Source: Cytophagaceae bacterium (lineage in GTDB: Bacteria; Bacteroidota; Bacteroidia; Cytophagales; Spirosomataceae). From it: a DNA stretch of 64,000 bases. The notes under the pieces were generated by a model. The model saw only the letters and a program-made list of their open reading frames with translations. It made no database searches and was not told the origin of the DNA. Both the position numbers and the translations under genes were made by a program. The stretch's first letter is position 1, and each line of letters starts with the position of its first letter. Below are positions 1 to 7,980 of the stretch, in pieces. The stretch is from NCBI GenBank assembly GCA_016722655.1, contig JADKIR010000004.1, positions 2,852,001-2,916,000 on the forward strand, in the 5' to 3' direction.

Positions 1-2
1 CA

Positions 3-1667
3 GGTTTGATCACGGAAAAACAAATAGATGAATCGATAAAGCACCTTTTTAGAACCCGTTACAGGTTGGGAATGTTTGACAGCCCTGATTTGGTGAGTTA
101 TTCAAAAATACCTGAAACCGCCCTTGAATCGCCCGAACATAAGGCTCTTTCCCTTCAGCTGGCTCAGCAATCTATGGTGCTTTTGAAAAATTCAAAAAAT
201 ACTTTGCCATTAAAAAAGTCTATCAAGAAAATAGCTGTAATAGGCCCAAATGCTGACAATGGAATCGCCATTTTAGGAAATTATAACGGTTTACCTTCAA
301 AACTAACCACAGTTTTGGAAGGAATAAAGAATAAGCTTGGTTCAGAGGTAGAAGTGATGTATGAAAAAGCAATCAACTATACCAATGATACCCTTTTTGT
401 GCCTGACAATAAAATAGTATTGACTTATGACAATCAAAAGGGAGTTTTGGCCGAATATTACAATAATGATTCATTGGGTGGGAATCCCGTGATTAGTCGT
501 CGTGAAGAAGGAATTAATAATTATTGGACTGATGGGAAAAGTCCGGGTGACGGGGTCGATAAAGATCATTTTTCGGCAAGATATATTTCTTATTTTGTGG
601 CAGAAGAAACCGATACACTGAACTTTGAAGCACAAGGCGATGATTTTTATCGTGTCATGATAGACAGAAAAGTGGTAATCAATGCCTGGGAGAGGAATCG
701 ATGGGGAGCAAGACACATCAAAGTTCCTGTGGTTAAAGGTCGTAAATATGAAATTAAAGTTGAATTCAAACAGATTGAAGGCAATTCATTGATACGGTTT
801 TTTGCAGGGAAATACGAAAAGACAAATCTTGCTCAACTGAATGACAGAGTGAAAGACGCCGACGCCATTATATTCGTTGGAGGAATTTCGCCCGCACTCG
901 AGGGTGAAGAGATGCCTGTTAATCTTCCCGGATTTAATGGTGGTGACCGCACTAGTATTATGCTTCCAAATGTTCAAACTGAACTAATGAAAAGCCTGAA
1001 AAATACCGGCAAACCATTGGTTTTTGTAATGATGAGTGGTTCGGCAGTAGCAATTCCATGGGAGGAAGACAATGTTCCCGCCATCTTAAACGCCTGGTAT
1101 GGGGGTGAAAGTGCCGGAACTGCTGTTGCAGATATCCTTTTTGGAGACTATAATCCTTCCGGCAAATTGCCAGTGACTTTTTATAAATCTGATTCTGATT
1201 TGCCTGATTTTCTCGATTATTCGATGGATAACCGCACCTACAGGTATTTTAAAGGCCAGGCATTGTATCCGTTTGGATATGGTTTAAGTTTCACTGCCTT
1301 TAAATACGGCAATCTGATTTTACCAAAAACGCTTGCAAAAGGCATGCCTTTGGAGGTTGAGGTGAGTGTCACAAATTCCGGAAAATTGGCCGGTGAGGAG
1401 GTAGTGCAGCTCTATGTTTCACACCAAAAAATAAATGGAAAAGCTCCGATTCGGGCTCTGAAAGGATTCCTTAGAATTAGTCTAAAACCTGGCGAGACTC
1501 AGGTCGTAAAAATGCAATTGTCAGTAGAAGATTTATCGATTATTTCTGAAAATGGCGAAGAAGTGCAGCCTGTAGGTGAGATGGTAATTTCTGTGGGTGG
1601 AGGCCAACCCGGTATGAAAAATAAAACTACCAGCAAGGTAATAAGTAAAAAAATGAGGGTAATCTGA
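3..1667 (+). CDS. Glycoside hydrolase family 3 protein, C-terminal part (5' end outside window)
   Basis: This is the C-terminal part of a GH3 enzyme (beta-glucosidase/xylosidase type), cut by the window start. The visible reading frame begins mid-protein with GLITEKQIDESIKHLF, the usual end of the GH3 TIM barrel, so the barrel and its catalytic Asp lie upstream. Next comes the alpha/beta sandwich domain (AVIGPNADN... GESAGTAVADILFGDYNPSGKLPVTF), interrupted at about visible residues 145-270 by a PA14-like insert (VLAEYYNNDSLGGNP, FEAQGDDFYRVMID). The protein ends in a fibronectin type III-like domain (PFGYGLSFTAFKYGNL... VTNSGKLAGEEVVQLYVS). GH3 with PA14 is common in Bacteroidota plant-glycan degradation. 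No signal peptide can be judged. Substrate is not determinable from this part. The family is very sure; the specificity is open. Confidence 0.93.
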   Translation, partial: GLITEKQIDESIKHLFRTRYRLGMFDSPDLVSYSKIPETALESPEHKALSLQLAQQSMVLLKNSKNTLPLKKSIKKIAVIGPNADNGIAILGNYNGLPSKLTTVLEGIKNKLGSEVEVMYEKAINYTNDTLFVPDNKIVLTYDNQKGVLAEYYNNDSLGGNPVISRREEGINNYWTDGKSPGDGVDKDHFSARYISYFVAEETDTLNFEAQGDDFYRVMIDRKVVINAWERNRWGARHIKVPVVKGRKYEIKVEFKQIEGNSLIRFFAGKYEKTNLAQLNDRVKDADAIIFVGGISPALEGEEMPVNLPGFNGGDRTSIMLPNVQTELMKSLKNTGKPLVFVMMSGSAVAIPWEEDNVPAILNAWYGGESAGTAVADILFGDYNPSGKLPVTFYKSDSDLPDFLDYSMDNRTYRYFKGQALYPFGYGLSFTAFKYGNLILPKTLAKGMPLEVEVSVTNSGKLAGEEVVQLYVSHQKINGKAPIRALKGFLRISLKPGETQVVKMQLSVEDLSIISENGEEVQPVGEMVISVGGGQPGMKNKTTSKVISKKMRVI

Positions 1668-1959
1668 TATAAATAATCAGAAAACAGACCAAGCCGAAAA
1701 AGCTCAGGAGATTGCTCAAAGTCTTAAATCTAGTTTTAGAACTGTATATGACGATGGTGGTGCCATTGGTAAGCGTTATACCCGTCAGGACTTGATTGGT
1801 ACGCCATTCTGTATAGCTGTGGATTACGAAACCATGGAAAATGGAACTGTAACAATTCGTCATCGTGATAGTATGAAACAGGAAAGAGTGGCAATTTCTG
1901 ATTTGAAAGAGAAAATTGGTTATGCAGTAAGTATGGAGAGGATTCTGGAAGAGATTTGA
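1663..1959 (+). pseudogene. Remnant of glycyl-tRNA synthetase (C-terminal anticodon-binding end)
   Basis: An open frame directly after the GH3 stop encodes about 95 residues with no start codon near its beginning. It reads EKAQEIAQSLKSSFRTVYDD, GGAIGKRYTRQDLIGTPF, ENGTVTIRHRDSMKQERV, then stops. This is the last part of the class II anticodon-binding domain of alpha2-type glycyl-tRNA synthetase, where GSIGKRYRRQDEIGTP and TVTVRDRDTMEQ are hallmark strings. The rest of the enzyme (about 400 residues) is absent; the same frame hits a stop at 1660-1662, inside the GH3 coding region. An intact glyS must exist elsewhere, so this is best read as a fragment left by recombination or duplication. An assembly join is an alternative. 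The recognition of the domain is strong; the history is inferred. Confidence 0.8.
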
Positions 1960-1979
1960 TTTTAAGAATATTTATCGAA

Positions 1980-2007
1980 AAGGCTGGGAGAGATTCCGGC
2001 CTTTTTT
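1980..2007 (+). terminator. Rho-independent terminator after the glycyl-tRNA synthetase remnant
   Basis: An 8-bp stem (AAGGCTGG paired with CCGGCCTT, one G-U pair) with an 8-nt loop is followed directly by a run of T. It sits 20 nt after the stop of the glycyl-tRNA synthetase fragment, so it is probably the original glyS terminator carried along with the fragment. Confidence 0.7.
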
Positions 2008-2045
2008 GGATTTTAATATCACTTTTTTTTTGCCTTTATAAGTGT

Positions 2046-2397
2046 CTGCCCGCCCTTGTTTGTGTCCGCCCTTGTTTGTGTCCCCACAAACAAAAATATG
2101 GCATTTTATGACTGCCATTTTTTATGACTGCCCTTGTTTGTGTCCCCACAAACAAGCATATGGCATTTTATGACTGCCATTTTTTATGACTGCCATTGTT
2201 TGTGTCCCCACAAACAAGAATATGGCAATTTTGTGTCTGCCATTTTTTATGCCTGCCCTAGTTTGTGTCCCCGCAAACAAGCATATGGCAATTTTGTGTC
2301 CGCCTTCGTTTCCGTTTGCCTTCGTTTCCGTTTGCCTTTGGTTGTGTCTGCCTTTGTTTGTGTCTGCCCTTGTTTGTGTCCCCACAAACAAGAATAG
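2046..2397. repeat. Tandem array of 62-bp self-complementary repeats, then 16-bp repeats
   Basis: The string TTTGTGTCCCC starts at 2075, 2137, 2199 and 2262, giving a period of 62-63 bp, and once more at 2373. Each unit carries two hairpins: CTTGTTTGTG/CACAAACAAG around TCCC, and a second built on TGGCA...TGCCA. Between 2300 and 2370 the array turns into degenerate 16-bp units of the form GCCTTCGTTTCCGTTT. All frames are partly open because of low complexity, but there is no codon-like conservation, so I read it as non-coding. Together with 2400-2550 (a short C-run and a hairpin) it fills the gap between the glycyl-tRNA synthetase remnant and the next gene. Confidence 0.85.
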
Positions 2398-2439
2398 AGT
2401 TCTTCCTATATCTTCGAAAAAAAACATATCCCCCCCCAA

Positions 2440-2478
2440 AAAACTTAAGCCCGCCTTCAGGGAAAGCGGGCTAAGTGT
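2440..2478 (-). terminator. Probable terminator of the secreted protein gene at 2551-3006
   Basis: Read on the minus strand, AGCCCGC and GCGGGCT form a 7-bp GC stem around an 11-nt loop, followed after TAAG by a T-run. It lies about 75 nt beyond the stop of the minus-strand gene at 2551. Confidence 0.5.
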
Positions 2479-2550
2479 CTATTCAACCCTAACCTATTAA
2501 ACTATGAAAACTTAATATGTTGCTAAATAAAAAAACCTTTAAACCGGCTA

Positions 2551-3006
2551 TTATAAGCTGGTAACAGGTTCTACCTCATTCGGAACTTCGGTTAACTCAA
2601 AGTCTCCGTTGCCGGCGTTTTTACTTGACCAGATAAAATCAAAAACTGTTTTGTTTAATTGAATTTTCTGTGCCCAGTTTCTTGCTTCGCTTTTTCTCAT
2701 GCTACCCAGTTTTTCGCTTAGGTTAGCCGAAGCATTCATAAATTCAGCCTTTTGAGCTTCATTTAAGTTGTAAAAAGCTACACTTGAATTGTGATAAAGA
2801 TTCACAACTTCAACGTACTTTTTCAAATCCTCACTGTTTCTTCTCGAAACTTTTTTAGCTTTTGAATTTACATAAGATGTAAACTCTCCGGTGTTACCGG
2901 TTACAATTCTGTCTGTTACGCTTAAAATCGAATTGTGATTCTGAGCATTAACTGTAAACGTTCCAAAAATTAGTGCTAAAACGACTGCTTTAATTTGCTT
3001 TTTCAT
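2551..3006 (-). CDS. Hypothetical secreted protein
   Basis: A 151-residue protein with a clear N-terminal signal peptide (KK, hydrophobic stretch, cleavage after NAQ at about residue 22). The mature part is predicted mostly helical and rich in Lys, Glu and Asn, with no Cys and no recognised domain; the end, ELTEVPNEVEPVTSL, is acidic and probably unstructured. I do not recognise the family. It is monocistronic: a tandem-repeat array lies downstream and 240 bp of AT-rich DNA separates it from pth upstream. Periplasmic or surface location is inferred from the signal peptide only. Confidence 0.75.
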   Translation of the reverse strand: MKKQIKAVVLALIFGTFTVNAQNHNSILSVTDRIVTGNTGEFTSYVNSKAKKVSRRNSEDLKKYVEVVNLYHNSSVAFYNLNEAQKAEFMNASANLSEKLGSMRKSEARNWAQKIQLNKTVFDFIWSSKNAGNGDFELTEVPNEVEPVTSL

Positions 3007-3247
3007 GTTTTTATCTATTATTCTTTAAGTGAATTATGATGCAAAATAGTAGAATCAAATTTTAATAACCAAATTTTGTTTGGCATATTTAACAGAATAA
3101 AATTCTGAATAATTATAAATCTATAAAATGAAAATTAAAAAAAGCAAATTATATTTGGTTTTAAGAAAATATTATTTCGTCAAAGTTTGGAATCGTTTAT
3201 GAAAATTTTTTTTTGTAGTATTTTTGAAAGTTCTTGAAATAATACAA

Positions 3248-3807
3248 TCATTCGTTGTAAAAGTTCATAGTAGGTGTAATCCCTTGCGTGCAAAAGCTAA
3301 AAATCATATCTATTGCCTTGTCTGTTTTTAGGTCTATTTCAATTCTTTCGTCAGTCGAAAACTTTCCCAAAACATAATCAACTTGTCGCCCTTTGGGGTA
3401 ATCAGAACCAATGCCAACTTTTAATCTTGGATAAATATTATTCCCCAATACCTCTTCGATGTTTTTCAAACCATTATGGCCTGCGGAGGATCCCTGAGCT
3501 TTTAAGCGGAGTTTTCCAACCGGCAAAGCAATGTCATCTACAATTACCAAAACGTTTTCAATGGGCACTTTTAGCTGATTCATCCAGTAATTTAAAGCTT
3601 TGCCGCTGAGGTTCATATAAGTAGTGGGTTTAATAATAGTAATGGATCTTCCTTTTAACTTAAAGTCTGCCACACTTGCCAATCTGTCAATTTTGAAAGA
3701 TATTTCTTTTTTTCGGCCAGTTTATCCAGGATCATAAACCCTACGTTGTGCCTTGTTTCATGATATTCAGGACCTATGTTGCCCAATCCCACTATTAAAT
3801 ACTTCAT
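3248..3807 (-). CDS. pth: Peptidyl-tRNA hydrolase, with an apparent -1 frameshift
   Basis: Pth releases tRNA from prematurely dropped peptidyl-tRNA and is normally essential. The start codon at 3805-3807 has a good AGGAG about 7 nt upstream. The first frame encodes MKYLIVGLGNIGPEYHETRH then NVGFMILDKLAEKK, with the catalytic His in TRHNVGF. The reading frame then breaks at 3707-3713, where seven T (A7 on the coding strand) give GAA AAA AAG; the original frame stops about 50 nt later. The other frame continues exactly where family members do: EISFKIDRLASVADFKLKGR, then NLSG, the VDDIALPVGKLRLK motif and SSAGHNGLKN. One extra A, or a -1 slip on A_AAA_AAG, yields a normal 186-residue enzyme. The minus-strand start at 3682 that a gene caller would choose removes the active-site His and is wrong. 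The gene is divergent from pyrR. Confidence 0.88.
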
Positions 3808-3874
3808 TAATTGCTCCTGATTCTATGTTAATTTGCAAAATAACTAATATTTTTGTTGATAATAATTATCAGCG

Positions 3875-4414
3875 ATGCAAAAAAAGAGGCTTATTCTCAG
3901 TCAGCCATTATTAGATATTACAATTAGAAGGCTTTGTCAGGAAATAATTGAGAATCATGACGCATTAAATGAAACCGTCTTGATGGGTTTGCAGCCACGG
4001 GGTGTTTTTTTAGCCGAACGGATTCAAAGAACTTTAAAAGAAGAATTTGTCACTGACCTTAAGCTCGGTTTACTCGATGCCACTTTTTATCGTGATGATT
4101 TTAAAAGGAAAGGTAATATTCTGAAGCCAAATTCCACGAGAATCAATTTTATCATAGAAGAAAAGAATGTAATACTGATTGATGACGTATTAGCTACTGG
4201 TAGGATGGTAAGGGCGGCTATTGATGCCATGCAAGCATTTGGAAGACCCTTGAAAGTGGAGCTTCTATGTCTGATAAATAGAAAGTATAATCGTGATTTG
4301 CCTATACAGCCCGATTTTTCCGGAATGAAAGTCAATACTCTTGACACCCAAAGAGTTCTGGTTGAATGGACAGAGCAGGGTTTTGAAACCGATAGTATTT
4401 GGCTGATCGATTGA
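3875..4414 (+). CDS. pyrR: Bifunctional pyr operon regulator / uracil phosphoribosyltransferase
   Basis: A 179-residue type I phosphoribosyltransferase of the PyrR family. The PRPP-binding loop VILIDDVLATGRMVRAA lies at residues 99-115, and GLQPRGVFLAERI (38-50) and LGLLDATFYRDDF (65-76) are characteristic PyrR segments. Family members bind pyr mRNA in a UMP-dependent way and have uracil phosphoribosyltransferase activity. Here no pyrimidine gene is adjacent; instead the stop codon overlaps the next start (TGATG), so it is co-transcribed and translationally coupled with aat. Whether it acts as an RNA-binding attenuator in this lineage cannot be told from the window. The start has no strong Shine-Dalgarno, as is usual here. 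Confidence 0.92.
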   Translation: MQKKRLILSQPLLDITIRRLCQEIIENHDALNETVLMGLQPRGVFLAERIQRTLKEEFVTDLKLGLLDATFYRDDFKRKGNILKPNSTRINFIIEEKNVILIDDVLATGRMVRAAIDAMQAFGRPLKVELLCLINRKYNRDLPIQPDFSGMKVNTLDTQRVLVEWTEQGFETDSIWLID

Positions 4415-5007
4415 TGATTCCTGCCGATATTCTGATAAAAGGTTACCTCAATGGCGTTTTTCCAATGGCTGACGACGCCACCGGTGAAATCTATTGGTAT
4501 TCACCGGATCCCAGAGCTATTATTCCAATTTATTCTTACCAATGCCAAAAATCTCTTAGGCCAGTTTTAAATAAAAAAGTATTTGAAATAAAAATTGATT
4601 TCGATTTTGAATCGGTTATCAGATCATGCTCAAAGGAACGTTTTGATGGAGATGGGGTTTGGATTTCAGAAGAGATTGTAAAATCATATTATAATTTACA
4701 CAAATTAGGTTTTGCACATTCGGTGGAAGCATATTTTGAAGGAAAATTGGCCGGAGGCTTGTATGGAGTGGCATTGGGCTCTGTTTTTTACGGCGAATCT
4801 ATGTTTTTTAATATTCCTAACGCCTCCAAAGTGGCTTTTCATTATTTGATAGAAATCTTAAAATTTAATAATTTTCAACTACTTGACACACAGTTTATTA
4901 ATGATAATGTTAAGCGTTTTGGAGCCATAGAAATTCCCCGCCGTCGCTTCCAGATGCTTCTTAAAGATGCCCTGAAAACTGAATCACACTTTGTTTTGCC
5001 TTCATAA
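4414..5007 (+). CDS. aat: Leucyl/phenylalanyl-tRNA--protein transferase
   Basis: Aat adds Leu or Phe from aminoacyl-tRNA to N-terminal Lys/Arg of proteins and so feeds the ClpS/ClpAP N-degron pathway in the cytosol. The 197-residue product has the family strings YLNGVFPMAD, IYWYSPDPRAIIP, HSVEAYFEGKLAGGLYGVALGSVF, GESMF and NASKVAFHYL, ending with GAIEIPRRRF. I chose the ATG at 4414, which overlaps the pyrR stop as TGATG; a longer open frame from 4399 begins with an upstream TTG and is less likely. Length and motif order are normal. Confidence 0.93.
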   Translation: MIPADILIKGYLNGVFPMADDATGEIYWYSPDPRAIIPIYSYQCQKSLRPVLNKKVFEIKIDFDFESVIRSCSKERFDGDGVWISEEIVKSYYNLHKLGFAHSVEAYFEGKLAGGLYGVALGSVFYGESMFFNIPNASKVAFHYLIEILKFNNFQLLDTQFINDNVKRFGAIEIPRRRFQMLLKDALKTESHFVLPS

Positions 5008-5110
5008 ATAAGTATTTAGATATAGATAATTTCAGTTGTAAAATTTTCAAATAATTTTCAAAAATTGAAAGCCTGTTCCTTATATTTACTTTATAAACTA
5101 CCTTAAATAA

Positions 5111-6439
5111 ATGAAATCAAGATTTAGTTTTTTGGCAATTCTGCTTTTGTTTTCCCATTTTGGATATTCACAAAACGGATATCAACCTAGTCCCGAAAAC
5201 CTTGAGGCGAGAAAATGGTTTCTGAATGCAAAATTTGGAATGTTTGTGCATTGGGGCGTTTCTAGTATGCTCGGAAATGGTGAATGGGTAATGAACAACC
5301 GTAACATCAAAGTGGAAGATTACAAGCGATTGTCCAATGCTTTTTATCCTCATGATTTTGATGCTCAAAAATGGGTGGCTACTGCAAAAGGAGCCGGAAT
5401 GCAATATATTACATTGATTACGCGGCACCATGACGGCTTTAGTATGTGGGATACCAAACAATCGGACTGGAAAATTACAAATACTCCCTATGGGAAAGAT
5501 GTAGTGAAGCAAATTGCTGCTGAATGCCAAAAACAGGGCATCAAATTGTTTTTCTATTATTCACTGTTAGATTGGTATAGGTCTGATTACCAATATGAAA
5601 CAGGAAAAACAGGAAAAGGAACCGGCAGAACACAAAAAAGTGACTGGCCTTCATACATAAATTTTATGAAAGCTCAGCTTACCGAATTGTTAACCCAATA
5701 TGGTCCCGTTGCAGGTATATGGTTTGACGGTCACTGGGATCAACTCGACAATGATCACGACAAAACTCTTCAGTCCAAAGTCGATTGGAAATACGATGAG
5801 ATTTATGCTTTGATTCATAAACTCCAACCCGCGGCTTTGATTGGCAATAACCACCATTTGATGCCATTGCCAGGTGAAGATTTTCAAATGTTCGAAAAAG
5901 ACTTGCCCGGGGGTAACAGTACCGGTTTTGGAGGAGCCGATATCAGTGCTTTGCCTTTGGAAACCTGTGAGACTATAAGTGGGGCCTGGGGTTATAATGC
6001 CACCGATTTAAATTATAAAAGCACCAAACAGTTGATTCAGTATATTGTGAAAGCTGCAGGTTTTGGGGCCAATTTCTTGTTGAATGTAGGTCCTATGCCT
6101 GATGGTACAATTCAGCCCGAATTCACTCAAAGGTTGGCCGAAATAGGCGATTGGATGAAAGTTTATGAAAATACTATTAGAAATACCACAGCAGGATTTC
6201 AGCGGCCAAATGAAAAACTTTCGATAACTCAAAGTGGTAAAAAAGTGTATCTGCATTTGTTACAGGCAGAAAAAGACCTCGCAGTAATAATTCCGAAAGA
6301 AGTAATTTCAGCAAAAACTTATATTGATGGCCAGGTAGTGAATTTTAAAGCTGCCGGCTTAAACAATTATTATGTTTTTGATCTTTCAAAAGTGAAATTT
6401 AACGAGATTGATACGGTAATTGAGCTAACAGTAAAATAA
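5111..6439 (+). CDS. Secreted alpha-L-fucosidase, GH29
   Basis: A 442-residue exo-fucosidase with a signal peptide (cleavage about residue 20, GYS|QNG), so periplasmic or exported. The GH29 barrel begins with WFLNAKFGMFVHWGV (36-50), followed by LITRHHDGFSMWDTKQSDW (102-120) and the nucleophile in GIWFDGHWDQ (Asp206). The C-terminal portion after about residue 350 is a short beta domain. GH29 enzymes release terminal L-fucose from glycans by a retaining mechanism. The length is close to bacterial GH29-A enzymes. It ends 1 nt before the start of a SnoaL-like protein gene, so the two are probably one transcript. Linkage specificity cannot be read from sequence. Confidence 0.93.
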   Translation: MKSRFSFLAILLLFSHFGYSQNGYQPSPENLEARKWFLNAKFGMFVHWGVSSMLGNGEWVMNNRNIKVEDYKRLSNAFYPHDFDAQKWVATAKGAGMQYITLITRHHDGFSMWDTKQSDWKITNTPYGKDVVKQIAAECQKQGIKLFFYYSLLDWYRSDYQYETGKTGKGTGRTQKSDWPSYINFMKAQLTELLTQYGPVAGIWFDGHWDQLDNDHDKTLQSKVDWKYDEIYALIHKLQPAALIGNNHHLMPLPGEDFQMFEKDLPGGNSTGFGGADISALPLETCETISGAWGYNATDLNYKSTKQLIQYIVKAAGFGANFLLNVGPMPDGTIQPEFTQRLAEIGDWMKVYENTIRNTTAGFQRPNEKLSITQSGKKVYLHLLQAEKDLAVIIPKEVISAKTYIDGQVVNFKAAGLNNYYVFDLSKVKFNEIDTVIELTVK

Positions 6440-6440
6440 A

Positions 6441-6794
6441 ATGGAACCCAAAGAACTTATTAAGAAATGGGTGGAAACATTCAATAATACTGATGCCATT
6501 GCTCTCAGTGATTTTTATGCAGAAAATACTGTGAATCACCAGGTAAATACAGATCCGGTTGTTGGAAAAAACGCTATCAGGGAGATGTTTGAATCTGAGT
6601 TTTCGAAAGCTAAAATGGTTTGTATCATTGAAAATATATTTCAGGATGGTGATTGGGGCATGTTGGAATGGAGTGACCCATTGGGGCTGAGGGGTTGTGG
6701 GTTTTTTAGATTTGAAAATGAGAAAATTGTTTTTCAAAGGGGTTATTGGGACAAATTGAGTTTCCTAAAAATACATAACCTGCCCATTGAATAA
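6441..6794 (+). CDS. SnoaL-like / NTF2-fold protein
   Basis: A 117-residue single-domain protein of the NTF2-like SnoaL type (KKWVETFNNTDAIALSDFYAENTVNHQ, VGKNAIREMFESEF, and the closing strands GCGFFRFENEKIVFQRGYWD). Members are small cone-shaped barrels used as hydrolases, isomerases or ligand binders; function here is unknown. It starts 1 nt after the fucosidase stop and is thus probably translationally coupled to it. It has no signal peptide, so it would stay in the cytosol although its partner is exported. Confidence 0.8.
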   Translation: MEPKELIKKWVETFNNTDAIALSDFYAENTVNHQVNTDPVVGKNAIREMFESEFSKAKMVCIIENIFQDGDWGMLEWSDPLGLRGCGFFRFENEKIVFQRGYWDKLSFLKIHNLPIE

Positions 6795-6810
6795 AATATA
6801 ATTGCAAAAA

Positions 6811-6856
6811 AAAAAGCCACGAATCACAGTAAAACCCGGATGATTCGTGGCTTTGT
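6811..6856. terminator. Bidirectional terminator between convergent genes
   Basis: A perfect 12-bp stem, AGCCACGAATCA at 6815-6826 and its complement at 6841-6852, is flanked by an A-run on the left and a short T-run on the right. It serves the fucosidase operon and, with a stronger U-tract, the minus-strand VWA gene that ends at 6872. Confidence 0.8.
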
Positions 6857-6871
6857 GTATATCAAAGGATA

Positions 6872-7876
6872 CTATTTCAGTGTTCTTATCTCAAACCTCA
6901 GCTTTCGGGGGTCGGCTTTTGATATAATCTGTTGATTTCGAATATATTCCAGATTGTAAACATTGGAAATTACCTTCCCAAATTTTGTAAATACTTCCTT
7001 CAGTTCTTTCACGTTTTCAGGAAAACTCACCGAGCCACCATTGGATGCCAGCTTGGTCAAAACAGCCTGATCCACGCCTCCGTTTCCGTTTAATCCGATA
7101 AAGAAACTGGTGATTTTATAGCTGTTTTTGTCGTTTTTGATTCTATTAAGCAAGTAATCAGCATTTACACTTGGAGGAGCCATGTTATCAGTACCATCAG
7201 TAAAAGTAAATAATACTCTGGATTGTGATTTGGAGTCCATCAACATGTCAATTCCCGCGTCGATTGACTGATAAAGAGCGGTAAATTTGCCTTGTTTCAA
7301 TCCTTTTACATAATTTTTGAGAGCTTCTTTGTCTGTGGTTAATGGATATTGATTGATGGTATCAGCAAAGTCCACGATTCCCATTTTTACGACTTTTCTT
7401 TCTGTAAAAATCTTTTCGATAAAATCAATTGCATAGGTCTTAATGGTTTCAAAATCAGCACCTAATGACTCGCTTCGGTCAAGCACCAACACAACACTTA
7501 TGTCTTCAGACTGGCTGAACGACATCGTGAATTCAACATCTTTTTTCCAGTCTTTGGTATCATTTTTATATTCATAGGCTGTAATCGACTCAATGTTGTA
7601 ATTGGTATTACTGGCGTCGATAATTCTGAAATTATCAATGATGACTTTGGTGAGGGTTGAGCCCTGGGTTTCACCGCCAAAGGTTTTCGAAAAATCGATT
7701 TTGATTTCTCTGGAAGTGTTTTTTTCGTCAAATTTTACTTCAGGATTTTTTCCGGTAGTATTCCAGAAATCGAGATAAATCTGAAAGGTATTTTCGGGAT
7801 TAACATCGTTGCCACCACAGCTGATGAGAACCAAAGCCAAAAGGAGGCTTTTCAGAGTCAAGAAAGCTAGTTTCAT
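6872..7876 (-). CDS. VWA-domain lipoprotein
   Basis: A 334-residue lipoprotein with an SPII signal (LVLISC, lipidated Cys20). After a beta-rich N-terminal domain (about 30-120) comes a von Willebrand factor A domain with an intact MIDAS: DRSES at Asp133, a conserved Thr in GKFTALYQ, and FTDGTDN. The last 50 residues are basic. VWA domains bind protein ligands through a divalent metal ion; an anchored surface or periplasmic adhesion/assembly role is an inference. It is monocistronic and convergent with the fucosidase operon. Confidence 0.87.
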   Translation of the reverse strand: MKLAFLTLKSLLLALVLISCGGNDVNPENTFQIYLDFWNTTGKNPEVKFDEKNTSREIKIDFSKTFGGETQGSTLTKVIIDNFRIIDASNTNYNIESITAYEYKNDTKDWKKDVEFTMSFSQSEDISVVLVLDRSESLGADFETIKTYAIDFIEKIFTERKVVKMGIVDFADTINQYPLTTDKEALKNYVKGLKQGKFTALYQSIDAGIDMLMDSKSQSRVLFTFTDGTDNMAPPSVNADYLLNRIKNDKNSYKITSFFIGLNGNGGVDQAVLTKLASNGGSVSFPENVKELKEVFTKFGKVISNVYNLEYIRNQQIISKADPRKLRFEIRTLK

Positions 7877-7980
7877 TTTTTTAGAATTTTAATAAATCAG
7901 TCTTGGTAACGAAAACAACCTACCAAAACTTTTAAAAGCACGTTAAATTATTGCAAATTTGCACAAATATTTTGAAAAAC

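Noticed and set aside
2122..2500. Overlapping open frames of 69-105 codons on both strands
   Set aside because: They are by-products of the low-complexity 62-bp and 16-bp tandem repeats; no start site, signal or family supports translation.
3041..3074. Promoter for the secreted protein gene at 2551
   Set aside because: A TTTG and a TATTTTG occur with 21-nt spacing, but the -7 box lacks one position of the consensus, so I did not call it.
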